From positions 1-64,000 of the forward strand of contig NZ_BMCU01000006.1 in the NCBI RefSeq assembly GCF_014635345.1: a stretch of DNA of 64,000 bases, read 5' to 3'. The position numbers were made by a program, and so were the translations under genes. This DNA is from Rhodococcoides trifolii. GTDB lineage: Bacteria > Actinomycetota > Actinomycetes > Mycobacteriales > Mycobacteriaceae. Shown in pieces: positions 36,894 through 47,788 of the stretch. A model generated the notes under the pieces. It was not told where the DNA came from. It saw nothing but the letters and a program-made list of their open reading frames with translations, and searched no databases. Each line of letters opens with the position of its first letter. The first letter of the stretch is position 1.

Positions 36894-37601
36894 CTAGCGA
36901 CGGCTCTCGGATTCCTTCTCGGTCACCAGCAGGTACGCACCCATCAGTCGCTTGAGCTCGGCGACGGCGTCCTCGTGGCTCTGTCCGTCCTGCACCGAGA
37001 AGTTCAGCATCGAGTAGACGACGTGGACGAGTACCTCGGCGAGCAGCATGCGCTTGGCGCGCGGTGTTCGAGGAGTCAGCGGCGCCAGCATTCGTTCCAC
37101 CTGCGCGGCGAAGGCTTTTTCGTGAATGACGCCGGTGGCCCTGGTTGCCGGTGTCGACTGCATGGCGAGCCACACTTCGCGGCGCGACCGGTCCGATGTC
37201 CACAACCCGGCGAGGTGATCGAGAAAGCGGTCGAGGAATCGAAGCCAGTCCAGTGACGGAATCTCACCGTCGAAGTCGGCCAGCTCGTGCTGTACCCCGC
37301 GCAGGTCCTGCCGGCTCAGCTCACACACGATCACGTACTTGTTGCCGAAGAACTGGTACAGCGTTCCGATGGGCAGGCCCGCGCGTGCTGCGACTTCCTC
37401 GCAGGTGAACGACTCGAAACCGACGTCGGTCAGCAGATCGCGCGACGAGGCGAGCAGAGCGTCGAACTTGCGCTTGCTGCGCTCTTGTGTGGGGCGGCGA
37501 CGGGGAAGCAGTTCGTCGGACTTCTCGTCGGCGCCGTCCGGGCCAGTCTCGTCGTGGTCGGGCTCCTCCACGGGGAAGGGTGTTCCGAGGGTCGACTCCA
37601 C
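36894..37601 (-). CDS. TetR-family transcriptional regulator
   Basis: 235 aa. An acidic disordered N-terminus (about 1-34) precedes the TetR helix-turn-helix (RSKRKFDALLASSRDLL...CEEVAARAGLPIGTLYQFFGNK, about 40-90), then a helical ligand domain. It is convergent with fas-acpS, and its sequence does not look like FasR (Rv3208), so control of fas is not implied. The GTG at 37601 is fixed by a TAGTCT box 7 nt upstream. The candidate operator at 37683-37696 lies between it and the divergent membrane-protein gene. Ligand unknown. Confidence 0.88.
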   Translation of the reverse strand: MESTLGTPFPVEEPDHDETGPDGADEKSDELLPRRRPTQERSKRKFDALLASSRDLLTDVGFESFTCEEVAARAGLPIGTLYQFFGNKYVIVCELSRQDLRGVQHELADFDGEIPSLDWLRFLDRFLDHLAGLWTSDRSRREVWLAMQSTPATRATGVIHEKAFAAQVERMLAPLTPRTPRAKRMLLAEVLVHVVYSMLNFSVQDGQSHEDAVAELKRLMGAYLLVTEKESESRR

Positions 37602-37608
37602 GTTTCCC

Positions 37609-37614
37609 AGACTA
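37609..37614 (-). promoter_or_regulatory. -10 box for leaderless TetR gene
   Basis: TAGTCT on the minus strand, 7 nt from the GTG at 37601. Confidence 0.5.
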
Positions 37615-37682
37615 TCGGTCCCCCCTCGAAATGCCGACGACGCGGATAGACGGGTCCTGTGATGAATCATGCAGTCGGTTTG

Positions 37683-37696
37683 TTTACCTAGGCAAA
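37683..37696. promoter_or_regulatory. Imperfect palindrome, candidate TetR operator
   Basis: TTTACCTAGGCAAA (one mismatched pair) followed at 37698-37713 by TGGAC/GTCCA. Both are in the divergent intergenic region. A TATAGT -10 box for the rightward gene is at 37724-37729. Confidence 0.4.
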
Positions 37697-37804
37697 ATGG
37701 ACCCTGGAGTCCAATTCATTGCGTATAGTCGACTGAACGTGCAGGGCAGGACTCGCGATGAGGTCTGCCGTCGGGTGCTGCGAACTCCAAGCACGGGAGG
37801 CGAA

Positions 37805-39319
37805 ATGACAACAGTAGGAATGACCAAAGCCACGGCAGCGGCGAAGAGCCGCGCCGGCGATGACCCGTCTTCGAAGGCGGGTCGAGGGTCGGCGAAGACA
37901 TCCGGCACCGCAGCCGAGTCCGTCGTCCTCACATACGAACTTGCAGACAAGCATCTGACCGCATCCCTGGTGGACGGCGGAGACGGTTCTCAGCGCGGTG
38001 ATGCTCGCACCATGGATCTCGAGGATCTGTCGCCAGAGCAGATCGGACTCACGGTTCCCATGCTGTGGGAGCTTCTCGACCGCGCGAAGGTCAAGCCCGG
38101 CACCGTAGTCGTGCTCGGCGACGTGAACACCGCCACGGTATCGCCCATTCTCGAACTGGCTCTCGGCGTTCCGGTCATTGCACCCGGAGTGTCGGCCGGA
38201 AAGGGTTCGGACATGAAGAAGCCGACGATGCCGAAGGCGGATGCGCCGGTAGCGGCTGCAGTCACCAGGCCGGTCCCGGCCAAGCGCCTGGCGCCCAAGT
38301 CGAAGACAGTGAAGCCCGCGTCGGCCGCTGCCGACTCCACCGAGGCCACGGCAGCCGTGGTGGCGGTACCGGGTAAGCCCGTACCTACGACAGCGAAGAC
38401 TGTTGCAGCGAAGACCGTTCCACCGAAGACAGCTGAATCCAAGACTGTGGAATCCAAGACCGTGGACTCCAAGCTTGTGGCCGGCAAGCCCGCTGCAGCC
38501 GCCGTCGCCGCCGGAACAGCTGCCGGAACAGCTGCCGTCGCTGCGAAGAAGGTCGACATCACCAAGCCCGCATCGGCGACCGGTGCGAAGAGCCCCGGCA
38601 CTGCGGCCGACGTGACCGATCCTCCGACCGAAGAGATGGCCGTCGTGACGCCCGTGGCGCCGCCGTACGCCTTCGCCGATGCCGACGTCACTGCTCCGGT
38701 CCCGGCCGTTGCGGCGGTTCCTCCGTCGTCGACGCCCGCGTCGCCGGCGTCTGCCTCGGGTGGGAAGGGTCGTCGCGGACTCGTTCTCGCGGCCGCCGCC
38801 ACTGCGGTGGTGCTGGCCGGCGGCATCGGTGCCGCGCTGGCGCTGAACAACGGCGGTTCCGAGTCGGTCCCCGGGCCCACTCCGTCCGCCGCCACGCAGG
38901 AAGCGGCACCGGCCGCGCCGTCCGCGGCGCCGAGTGCGGAACTTCCGTCGTCCGCTGCCGCATCCGCCCCGGCCGCCGTCGTGCCTGCGCCCGCCGCTGT
39001 CCCGCCGCCGGCCGCCCCCGTGGCCTCGGCGGCACCGCCTGTCGCGTCGGCACCGGTCGACACGTCGGGTTGGACCAACTCGGCTCCGCCGGCGTGGACT
39101 CCCAACCGCGTTCCCGCTGCGCAGCCGCCCGCTACGCAGGCTCCGGTGGCACCGGCACCGCAGTCTTCGTCGACGTACGTACCGCCTCCGCAGTTCACCG
39201 TTCCCGTTCCCGTCCCGGATCCGAACAACCCGAATGCCACCCCGCAGGAGCTGCAGGACAAGGCGTGGGCCGATCACTGGGAGCGGACCCGGGAGTACTT
39301 CGAGCAGCAGGGCGGCTGA
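37805..39319 (+). CDS. Ala/Pro-rich membrane-anchored protein
   Basis: 504 aa, not recognised. Residues about 35-145 form a small predicted domain (VVLTYELADKHLTASLVDGG, LTVPMLWELLDRAKVKPGTVVVLGD). A long Lys/Thr/Ala linker with KTV-type repeats (about 150-270) follows. One membrane helix (about 323-345, GLVLAAAATAVVLAGGIGAAL) separates it from a Pro/Ala-rich external stretch ending in PNATPQELQDKAWADHWERT. The N-terminus is cytoplasmic (no signal peptide, KGRR before the helix). The Lys/Ala/Pro composition suits a wall-spanning or nucleoid-contacting protein. GGAGG lies 4 nt before the ATG at 37805; the ATG at 37820 is an alternative. Confidence 0.7.
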   Translation: MTTVGMTKATAAAKSRAGDDPSSKAGRGSAKTSGTAAESVVLTYELADKHLTASLVDGGDGSQRGDARTMDLEDLSPEQIGLTVPMLWELLDRAKVKPGTVVVLGDVNTATVSPILELALGVPVIAPGVSAGKGSDMKKPTMPKADAPVAAAVTRPVPAKRLAPKSKTVKPASAAADSTEATAAVVAVPGKPVPTTAKTVAAKTVPPKTAESKTVESKTVDSKLVAGKPAAAAVAAGTAAGTAAVAAKKVDITKPASATGAKSPGTAADVTDPPTEEMAVVTPVAPPYAFADADVTAPVPAVAAVPPSSTPASPASASGGKGRRGLVLAAAATAVVLAGGIGAALALNNGGSESVPGPTPSAATQEAAPAAPSAAPSAELPSSAAASAPAAVVPAPAAVPPPAAPVASAAPPVASAPVDTSGWTNSAPPAWTPNRVPAAQPPATQAPVAPAPQSSSTYVPPPQFTVPVPVPDPNNPNATPQELQDKAWADHWERTREYFEQQGG

Positions 39320-39376
39320 CCCGTAACGTCTCTTCCCGGCGCGCTGATCCGGGCGCGCCGATGAGGAGGGTGGCCC

Positions 39377-40717
39377 ATGTCGATCGAGGTAGTTCGTTCG
39401 CGAGTCGCTGCCGACATGCCGCGTGTGCTGGAGGACTTGGCAGCGCTGGTGCGTTTCCGGTCGGTGGCCGACGAGCGCGTGGCGCCGGCGTCCGAATGTC
39501 GGGATGCGGCAACGTGGGTTGCGAACGCGTTCCGGAGCGTGGGCGTCGAGGACATCGATCTCGTGGACACAGTCGATGGGTCGGCTGCCGTGATCGGGCA
39601 TGTCCCGGCACCGGCGGGAGCGCCGACGGTACTGCTCTACTCGCACTACGACGTCCAGCCGGCCGGTGACGAGAACCTCTGGAACACATCTCCTTTCGAG
39701 CTGACCGAGCGCGACGGCCGTCTGTACGGACGGGGAGCCGCCGATTGCAAGGGCAACGTCGTGATGCATCTCGCTGCGCTACGTGCGGTGGGAACGCCGT
39801 TCCCGGTCGGCATCACCATCGTGTCGGAAGGTTCCGAGGAAACCGGGGCCGGCGGGTTGGAGGCGCTGGTCGAATCGCGTCCGGAACTGTTCGAAGCCGA
39901 CGTCGTGGTCATTGCCGACACGGGGAACACCGCGGTGGGAATCCCGACGGTGACCACCACCTTGCGCGGTATCGCCAACGTTGTCGTCGAGGTCGAAAGC
40001 CTTGCAGGAGCAGTACATTCGGGAATGTACGGTGGGCCCGCGCCGGATGCACTCCTTGCTCTGGTCACCATGCTCGCGACCTTGCGCGACGAGGACGGCA
40101 ACACCGTGGTGCGCGGGCTGGATTGCACCGGAACCTGGACCGGCGACGCGTACTCCGAAGAGCAGTTCCGTGCGGACGCGGGTGTTCTCGACGGTGTGGA
40201 TCTGGCGGGAACCGGGTCGGTGGCGGACCGGGTCTGGGCCCGGCCGGCGCTCACCATCATGGGTATGGATTGCCCACCGGTCGTCGGGTCGGCAGCTGCG
40301 GTGGTGCCGCGCGCCTCGGCGCGGCTCAACCTTCGGGTTCCGCCCGAGATGGATCCCGTTGCTGCGCAGCACGCGCTCACGAATCATCTGCACGAGGTGG
40401 CGCCGTGGTCGGTTCGGGTGACCGTGACGCCGGAAGCCGTGGGGTCGCCGTTCCGCGCGCGCACCGACGGTCCCGGCTACACCACGCTGATCGAATCCCT
40501 GCGCGATGCGTACGGCCATGACGTCGCGGTCGCCGGTCAGGGCGGGTCCATCCCGCTGTGCACGGCACTGGCGCGTGCGTGTCCGGACGCCGAGATCATC
40601 CTGATGGGGGTGGAGGAGCCGCTCTGTTCCATTCACGCTCCCAACGAGAGCGTCGATCCTCTCGAAATCGAGTCGATCGCGGTGGCCGAGGCGCTGTTCC
40701 TGACGCGCCTGTCCTGA
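39377..40717 (+). CDS. M20 family metallo-dipeptidase
   Basis: 446 aa, cytoplasmic. Two-metal site: His in YSHYDVQP, bridging Asp in GRGAADCKG, Glu pair in SEGSEETGAGG, Asp in VVIADTGN and a terminal His in CSIHAPNE. The lid/dimerisation domain (about 200-330) includes EVESLAGAVHSGMYGG. Resembles actinobacterial M20 dipeptidases of the CNDP/DapE group; the exact substrate cannot be inferred. GAGGAGG lies about 8 nt before the ATG. It stands alone between the membrane protein and a methyltransferase. Confidence 0.92.
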   Translation: MSIEVVRSRVAADMPRVLEDLAALVRFRSVADERVAPASECRDAATWVANAFRSVGVEDIDLVDTVDGSAAVIGHVPAPAGAPTVLLYSHYDVQPAGDENLWNTSPFELTERDGRLYGRGAADCKGNVVMHLAALRAVGTPFPVGITIVSEGSEETGAGGLEALVESRPELFEADVVVIADTGNTAVGIPTVTTTLRGIANVVVEVESLAGAVHSGMYGGPAPDALLALVTMLATLRDEDGNTVVRGLDCTGTWTGDAYSEEQFRADAGVLDGVDLAGTGSVADRVWARPALTIMGMDCPPVVGSAAAVVPRASARLNLRVPPEMDPVAAQHALTNHLHEVAPWSVRVTVTPEAVGSPFRARTDGPGYTTLIESLRDAYGHDVAVAGQGGSIPLCTALARACPDAEIILMGVEEPLCSIHAPNESVDPLEIESIAVAEALFLTRLS

Positions 40718-40946
40718 GCGCTGCAACGGGGGGCTTAAACCGGTCGCGCATGCGGGTACCGCGTCGGTAACAAGCATTGTACCGAGTTCGGTTGCGGCGC
40801 AACCTGTTCGGCTGGCCAATTCGGCCCGGTTCGACGCGTGGGTGAAGCCCGACAGGTAGCGTTCGGTGCTGTCGGTGGTCGGTGTTGCGGGGCTCGACCG
40901 GCGTACTGATCCCAAGCCGTCGACGGTCTTTCGAAAGGACCCGCCC

Positions 40947-41804
40947 ATGACTTCGCTGAAACCGTTCTACGAGGACGTTCAGGCACACTACGACCTGTCC
41001 AACGAGTTCTTCGATCTGTTCCTCGACCCGACTCACACGTACAGCTGCGCCTACTTCGAGGACGAGTCGATGACTCTCGAAGAGGCGCAGATCGCGAAGA
41101 TCGATTTGGCTCTGGGAAAGTGCGACCTGAAGCCGGGGATGACCCTTCTCGACGTGGGCTGCGGTTGGGGCGCCACCATCAAGCGGGCGCGCGAGAAGTA
41201 CGACGTCAACGTGATCGGTCTGACCCTCAGCCGCAATCAGTACGAGCGCGTCAACGAGGAGCTGCAGGCAACCACGTCGCATCGCACGGCGGAGGTACGG
41301 CTGCAGGGATGGGAAGAATTCGACGGGACGGTCGACCGGATCGTCAGCATCGGCGCGTTCGAGCACTTTCAGCAGTCCCGTTACGACGCGTTCTTCTCGA
41401 AGTGCTTCGAGATTCTTCCGGCCGACGGCCGCATGCTACTGCATACCATCGTCGGGCTGGTGTGGGAGAAACGCCAGCAGGGATACAAGGTACTTCGCGA
41501 GGACATTCAGTTCGCGCGATTCATCATGACCGAGATCTTTCCCGGCGGCGAACTTCCGCTTCCCGCTTGGGTTCCCGATCATGCGAGCCGCGCGGGTTTC
41601 TCGGTCGAACGAGTGCAGCCACTCCAGATGCACTACGCGCGCACGCTGGACTACTGGGCGGAGGCGCTCGAGGCGCACCACGACGAGGCTGTCGCCATCG
41701 CGTCGACCGAGGAGTACGAGCGGTACATGAAGTACCTGACCGGCTGCGCGGAACGGTTCCGCAGTGGCTTGATCGACGTGCGCCAGTACACCCTGGTCAA
41801 GTAG
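40947..41804 (+). CDS. Mycolic acid/cyclopropane fatty acid synthase-type methyltransferase
   Basis: 285 aa, SAM-dependent. Features shared with CmaA/MmaA/PcaA: DVQAHYDLSNEFFDLFLDPT, YSCAYFEDE (32-40), the SAM motif LLDVGCGWG (68-75), and the VERVQPLQMHYARTLDYWAE region. Length equals the mycobacterial enzymes. Rhodococci generally lack cyclopropanated mycolates, so the methylated lipid is uncertain (phospholipid or mycolate precursor). AAAGGA precedes the ATG at 40947 by about 9 nt. The 229-bp upstream gap contains an imperfect palindrome (40765-40784). Convergent with the crotonase gene, 4 nt apart. Confidence 0.9.
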   Translation: MTSLKPFYEDVQAHYDLSNEFFDLFLDPTHTYSCAYFEDESMTLEEAQIAKIDLALGKCDLKPGMTLLDVGCGWGATIKRAREKYDVNVIGLTLSRNQYERVNEELQATTSHRTAEVRLQGWEEFDGTVDRIVSIGAFEHFQQSRYDAFFSKCFEILPADGRMLLHTIVGLVWEKRQQGYKVLREDIQFARFIMTEIFPGGELPLPAWVPDHASRAGFSVERVQPLQMHYARTLDYWAEALEAHHDEAVAIASTEEYERYMKYLTGCAERFRSGLIDVRQYTLVK

Positions 41805-41808
41805 AGGA

Positions 41809-42816
41809 TCACAAACCCGGCGACGCCGTTCGACCGTGATCGTCGAACGGCTCGTCGCGTTCTCGCACCGCCTGACGGAATCCCACTGTGGCAGCGCGCA
41901 TCTGGAATGCGTAACCCTCACGGGTATGTCGCGAGACTCCGTCGAACACGGTGCTGATCATCGACGAATTCGCAACTCCTTGATTCAGCAACGTCGCGTT
42001 CAGGGCCAGTTTGACCATCATGAGCTGGTTGATGGGCATCGCGGCGATCCGTGCCACCAGCTCCTCGGTGCGGGCGTCCAGTTCGTCCGCCGGGGCCGAT
42101 TCGACGGCCAGCCCCCATTCGGCGGCCTGCTTGCCGGACAGGCAATCGCCGGTCAGCAGAAGACGTTTCGCGCGTTGGTCGCCGAGGCGATGCGCCCACA
42201 TCCCGGCCGCGGGAATGCCCCACACCCGGGTGGGTGGGTATCCGATCTTGGTGTCGTCGGCGGCGATGATCTGGTCACAGAACAGTGCGATGTCCGTCCC
42301 GCCCGCGACGCAGAATCCGTGAATCTTGGCGACAGTCGGCTTGTTGGCGTGCAGCAGGCTCGCGAACCCCTTGTTGAATCTGCTCATCATGGCGTAGTCC
42401 GCCATGGGGTCCCAGGTCCCCTCGGGGTTGTGGTTGCGCGCCTGAACGATCGGGTCGACGACGGTGCCCGCGGATCGGTCGACCCCGGTGTCCGAATCGA
42501 GATTCTCGGCGAAGATGCTCAGGTCGTAGCCACCGCAGAATCCGGTTCCACGTCCGGACAGCAGCATCACGTGCACCCGTGGGTCGAGGTCCGCGCGTTC
42601 GACGGCGGCCGCGAGTTCGACGGGGGTGTCCGACGTGATGGCGTTTCCCTGCGCCGGACGGTCGAAGGTGATCCGTGCGATCCGCCCGGTCACCTCGTAC
42701 GTCAGGGTGCGGTACTCGGTTTCGTCGGAGTGGGCGTCGCGGCCGGCGAACAGCGAACCGTCACCCTCGTCCCACCCCTCACGCCATGCGGCTGGACGTT
42801 CTCCCGATGAGTTCAT
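41809..42816 (-). CDS. Crotonase/enoyl-CoA hydratase family protein
   Basis: 335 aa, longer than a standard 260-residue hydratase because of an N-terminal extension (about 1-35) and an insert (about 100-135). The oxyanion-hole motifs are GTGFCGGYDLS and CVAGGTDIALFCD. A Glu pair typical of hydratases is not clearly placed (WGIPAAGMW at the second position), so the reaction could be other than hydration. The ATG at 42816 overlaps the upstream stop (ATGA), placing it third in a TetR-membrane protein-crotonase operon. Confidence 0.85.
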   Translation of the reverse strand: MNSSGERPAAWREGWDEGDGSLFAGRDAHSDETEYRTLTYEVTGRIARITFDRPAQGNAITSDTPVELAAAVERADLDPRVHVMLLSGRGTGFCGGYDLSIFAENLDSDTGVDRSAGTVVDPIVQARNHNPEGTWDPMADYAMMSRFNKGFASLLHANKPTVAKIHGFCVAGGTDIALFCDQIIAADDTKIGYPPTRVWGIPAAGMWAHRLGDQRAKRLLLTGDCLSGKQAAEWGLAVESAPADELDARTEELVARIAAMPINQLMMVKLALNATLLNQGVANSSMISTVFDGVSRHTREGYAFQMRAATVGFRQAVRERDEPFDDHGRTASPGL

Positions 42817-44312
42817 GACTGCGAAGTCTGCCCCACCGGTTGCGTGCGGGTGGTGGAACGGGACGGAGCGTCCATGGTGCGATCGCCACGGTAGACCAGC
42901 ACGGCGGTCACCACGGCGATCACGGCGAGAGCGACGCGTTCGGTATCACCCGACCAGATTCCGATGCCGGCGACGGTGTGTCCGATCAACGCACCACCCA
43001 CCACCGCCAGCGTATGGCGTCGTGTCCAGGCGGTCGACGCCGCACAGTACCTCAGGGCGGCAACCGAAATCGAAAGGACGACGAGTGCCATCACCATCGG
43101 TACGAGTGCTTCGGCTCCGTGGGTGAACGCGGGTTGCGACGACCCGAACGACCGGAAGGTCAGCCAGAGAACCGAGACGGACGCGGAGAACGACGCGGCG
43201 TAGAGCCAGGGGAGTGGAACAGGAAATCGCTGGGTGCGGTGCACCGTGCGGGGCGGGAGAACCCGGAGGGCGACGAGTCCTAGAAGGGCAACGCCGATCA
43301 CGCAACCGACGACGAACGGGATCGGCGTCTGGTAGCCGGGATCCTGCGACGGCGGCACGGTGAATCGCAGAAGCACCACACCCGCCACCGCCACGACAGC
43401 GGTCGCTGCGGTCCCTCGCTCACCGAGGTAGGGACGATGGACGTGGCGTGGAAACACCAACGTGGTCAACACGATCGGAACGACCACGGTGAAAATGGCG
43501 TGATAGATCGCATTCGCTTCCCAGTAGGTGACGTTGACGCCGAGTACGCGGACACCCCAGTCGGCGGCATCGTAGAGGTGGGGGCTCGTCAAGGCCTGCA
43601 GGCCGATCCCGTCCTCGACAACTTCGTAACCGACCGCCAGCAGGATGACGCTCGGCCATCCGCGTCCGGTTCGGACCACGAGTTCGCGAATCAGCACGAC
43701 CCCGCCGCCGTACACCGGGATCCACAGAACGATCAACCAGGACAATGTGATCGGTGTGGATCCGAACGCCACTTCCGCAATCGACGGCGTGGCGACGGCC
43801 AGAAACAACGCAGCGGTGCGGTTGCCGGTTCGCGCTGGTCGTTGGTATCCGAACAGGGTCCGCACGCGTGGCCGTGTCGCAGCGATCAGCGTGGCAACAA
43901 CCGCAGCGGCCTGCACGAGGTAGAGGGTGCGTAGCCACAACGGATAGTCGGCACCCACGGTGAGCCACCCGACCGACACCAGTTGCAGGACAGCGATGAT
44001 GAGTACGCGCCGGTACGAACGTCGGCGCAGCGACCTGAGGCGCCGCACGAACAACGGGAACAGCAGAGCGATGGTCGCGGCGGGGCCGGGTCGGGACCAG
44101 AGTGTCGTCGACAAGGTGTCCCGCAGCGTCGCATAGTCGGGGCTCGTCGGGTCCTGACCGGCGAGTTGGTGGGCCAGTATGAGGTCGTGGAAGATCCACG
44201 TGCACACAGCGGCCACAAGACCGATCGCCGCGTTCACGAACATGATGCGGACGAGACGATCGAGTGCAGGCGTGTTGTTCGATTGCTCGGGGGTACGTGG
44301 TCGTACGGTCAT
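42813..44312 (-). CDS. Polytopic membrane protein, unknown function
   Basis: 499 aa with about twelve hydrophobic helices and no soluble domain. I do not recognise the family. Charged loops (RRLRSLRRRSYRR, about 105-118) favour a cytoplasmic N-terminus. The ATG at 44312 begins 5 nt after the TetR stop and has GAAGGTGAT upstream, so it is the likely target of that regulator; efflux or lipid transport would fit. It is coupled by 4 bp to the crotonase gene. Confidence 0.75.
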   Translation of the reverse strand: MTVRPRTPEQSNNTPALDRLVRIMFVNAAIGLVAAVCTWIFHDLILAHQLAGQDPTSPDYATLRDTLSTTLWSRPGPAATIALLFPLFVRRLRSLRRRSYRRVLIIAVLQLVSVGWLTVGADYPLWLRTLYLVQAAAVVATLIAATRPRVRTLFGYQRPARTGNRTAALFLAVATPSIAEVAFGSTPITLSWLIVLWIPVYGGGVVLIRELVVRTGRGWPSVILLAVGYEVVEDGIGLQALTSPHLYDAADWGVRVLGVNVTYWEANAIYHAIFTVVVPIVLTTLVFPRHVHRPYLGERGTAATAVVAVAGVVLLRFTVPPSQDPGYQTPIPFVVGCVIGVALLGLVALRVLPPRTVHRTQRFPVPLPWLYAASFSASVSVLWLTFRSFGSSQPAFTHGAEALVPMVMALVVLSISVAALRYCAASTAWTRRHTLAVVGGALIGHTVAGIGIWSGDTERVALAVIAVVTAVLVYRGDRTMDAPSRSTTRTQPVGQTSQS

Positions 44313-44317
44313 GTGGA

Positions 44318-44926
44318 TCACCTTCTCGTCGCGCGGCGGAACGTCGACACCAGTTCGTCGGCGTAATGGTCGAGGTCCAGATCGGGATGCGTACGCAATA
44401 GGAACGCAACTCCGTCGAGCGAGCGCTGAATGGTCGCGGCCATGATCTCGGCGTCGAAGTCGGTGAATTCGCCCGCCTTCTGTCCGTCCACGAGTACCTG
44501 CTGAATCGGCGACATGACGGCCGTCTCCTCGTCCGGACCGTAGGTCGACGACCCGCCCGCCGGGTAATGTTCGAGGAAGATGCTCATCAAGGCCTGCATC
44601 GACGCTCGATGCGCGTCGTTCAATGCGACGGTGGCACGGATGGTGGTTTCGAGCGCAGAGTCGAACGAATCGGTCGCGATGCGCGCATGCGCCATGAACG
44701 CCGTGATCGTCGAAAACACGTCCTCGACGACCGCAGCGATCAGATCGTCCTTGCCGGCGAAGTGATACGAGATCGTACGAGTCGACTTGATGCCGGCGGC
44801 CGCCGCAATGGTCTGAAATGTTGCCGATCGGTAGCCGGACGTGGCGATGACGTCGATGGCCGCCGCGACGATCTGTTCGCGCCGCGCGCGTGCGGCGGGC
44901 CTCTGATCGCGAGCTGTTACTTGCAT
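44318..44926 (-). CDS. TetR-family regulator, probably autoregulated
   Basis: 202 aa. Helix-turn-helix at about 12-60 (RREQIVAAAIDVIATSGYRS...IAAAAGIKSTRTISYHFAGK), then a helical ligand-binding domain. First gene of a three-gene operon with the membrane protein and the crotonase. The ATG at 44926 is set by TACATT 7 nt upstream, and a perfect TTGACA -35 stands 16 nt further out. A perfect palindrome covers the whole promoter, so self-repression is strongly suggested. Inducer unknown; an acyl-CoA or lipid is a guess from the crotonase. Confidence 0.9.
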   Translation of the reverse strand: MQVTARDQRPAARARREQIVAAAIDVIATSGYRSATFQTIAAAAGIKSTRTISYHFAGKDDLIAAVVEDVFSTITAFMAHARIATDSFDSALETTIRATVALNDAHRASMQALMSIFLEHYPAGGSSTYGPDEETAVMSPIQQVLVDGQKAGEFTDFDAEIMAATIQRSLDGVAFLLRTHPDLDLDHYADELVSTFRRATRR

Positions 44927-44932
44927 GAGTAA

Positions 44933-44956
44933 AAATGTACTCGGACGAGTACATTT
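44933..44956 (-). promoter_or_regulatory. TetR operator overlapping the operon promoter
   Basis: Perfect 11-bp arms (44933-44943, 44946-44956; AAATGTACTCG) with a 2-nt centre. The minus-strand -10 TACATT (44934-44939) is inside it, and the -35 TTGACA (44956-44961) touches its outer edge. Confidence 0.85.
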
Positions 44957-45061
44957 GTCAATGCACCCGCTCTGTGACGCAGTCGTCCGGTTTCGCCGTC
45001 CCCGGCCCCGGGTAAGTCTCACGCGATCGAGCATGTCCAAGTCCAGCGATTAGGTGAATCA

Positions 45062-47101
<2,040 letters not shown>

Positions 47102-47108
47102 AGCGCAC

Positions 47109-47147
47109 CGAAGTCGCGCGGGGGCCTCAGGTCTCCGCGCGACTTCG
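47109..47147. terminator. Bidirectional terminator between glgX and the SRPBCC gene
   Basis: A perfect 13-bp stem (CGAAGTCGCGCGG at 47109-47121, complement at 47135-47147) with a 13-nt loop. Its right arm lies inside the last codons of the convergent gene ending at 47127. Confidence 0.85.
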
Positions 47148-47717
47148 TATGTTCAGCAACATCTTTCGCACCATGATCCCGTCACCGAACTCCATCGCGA
47201 GTCCGATCGCCACCGATACGGCACTTGGATGCAGTCGGAATCGCACACGACTGAGGATCCGTGTGGACCCGTCCCGCTGCGGTTCGAGTTGCCATGTCCA
47301 CGTGGTGTCGTATCGCGTGCTCCACACCATGGTTCGCGGGGGAAGCAATCGCTCCACGGTGAATCCCGTTCGGCCGGCGGGTGTCAGCGGCACGATGTCT
47401 CCGACGTCGAGGTGCTGCAGCCGGGGAACGATGGTTCGTGCACTGGGCCGCCCGAAGTTGTCGATCAGGTCGTAGCTGTACCACCCGGCTCGGCCCGTCC
47501 CGACCTGGAGCAACCACGGCCAGATGTCCTCGGGCGTGGCGAGGACGGTGACCGCTCGCGTCGCCCGCAGCGTCGGATGTGGCACGAGGTCGTCGCCCAG
47601 CAACGGCCGCGATGCCTCGTGCGCCGTTGCGCCCCAATTCAGTTGCCACGGTCTGATCGCCGCGGCGTAGAAGACGGCAGCCGAGGCCGCGCCGATCACT
47701 GTCGCGGTGCGGGCCAT
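47127..47717 (-). CDS. SRPBCC-like (START/Bet v 1 fold) protein with N-terminal helix
   Basis: 196 aa. A hydrophobic N-terminal segment (about 4-20, TVIGAASAAVFYAAAI) may anchor it. The rest reads like a polyketide cyclase/dehydrase-type SRPBCC domain (RAVTVLATPEDIWPWLLQVGTGRAGWYSYD, LEPQRDGSTRILSRVRFRL), a lipid-binding cavity fold. Substrate unknown. The ATG at 47717 has TACGGT 7 nt upstream. Convergent with glgX through a shared terminator. Confidence 0.8.
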   Translation of the reverse strand: MARTATVIGAASAAVFYAAAIRPWQLNWGATAHEASRPLLGDDLVPHPTLRATRAVTVLATPEDIWPWLLQVGTGRAGWYSYDLIDNFGRPSARTIVPRLQHLDVGDIVPLTPAGRTGFTVERLLPPRTMVWSTRYDTTWTWQLEPQRDGSTRILSRVRFRLHPSAVSVAIGLAMEFGDGIMVRKMLLNIRSRAET

Positions 47718-47724
47718 ACCGCTC

Positions 47725-47730
47725 ACCGTA
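47725..47730 (-). promoter_or_regulatory. -10 box for the leaderless 47717 gene
   Basis: TACGGT on the minus strand, 7 nt from the ATG. Confidence 0.45.
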
Positions 47731-47788
47731 GTCCGGTGGATCAGAACAGCGGGTGCTCCGAAACCGGGTGATCGGGCGGCGCCGGCCC

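Noticed and set aside
36894..37601. TetR gene beside fas as the FasR regulator
   Set aside because: Sequence is unlike Rv3208, it is convergent with acpS across a strong terminator, and a separate operator candidate lies on its other side.
37688..39769. 693-aa Arg/Gly-rich frame on the - strand
   Set aside because: Mirror image of the Ala/Pro-rich + strand gene; composition is explained by that gene's codons.
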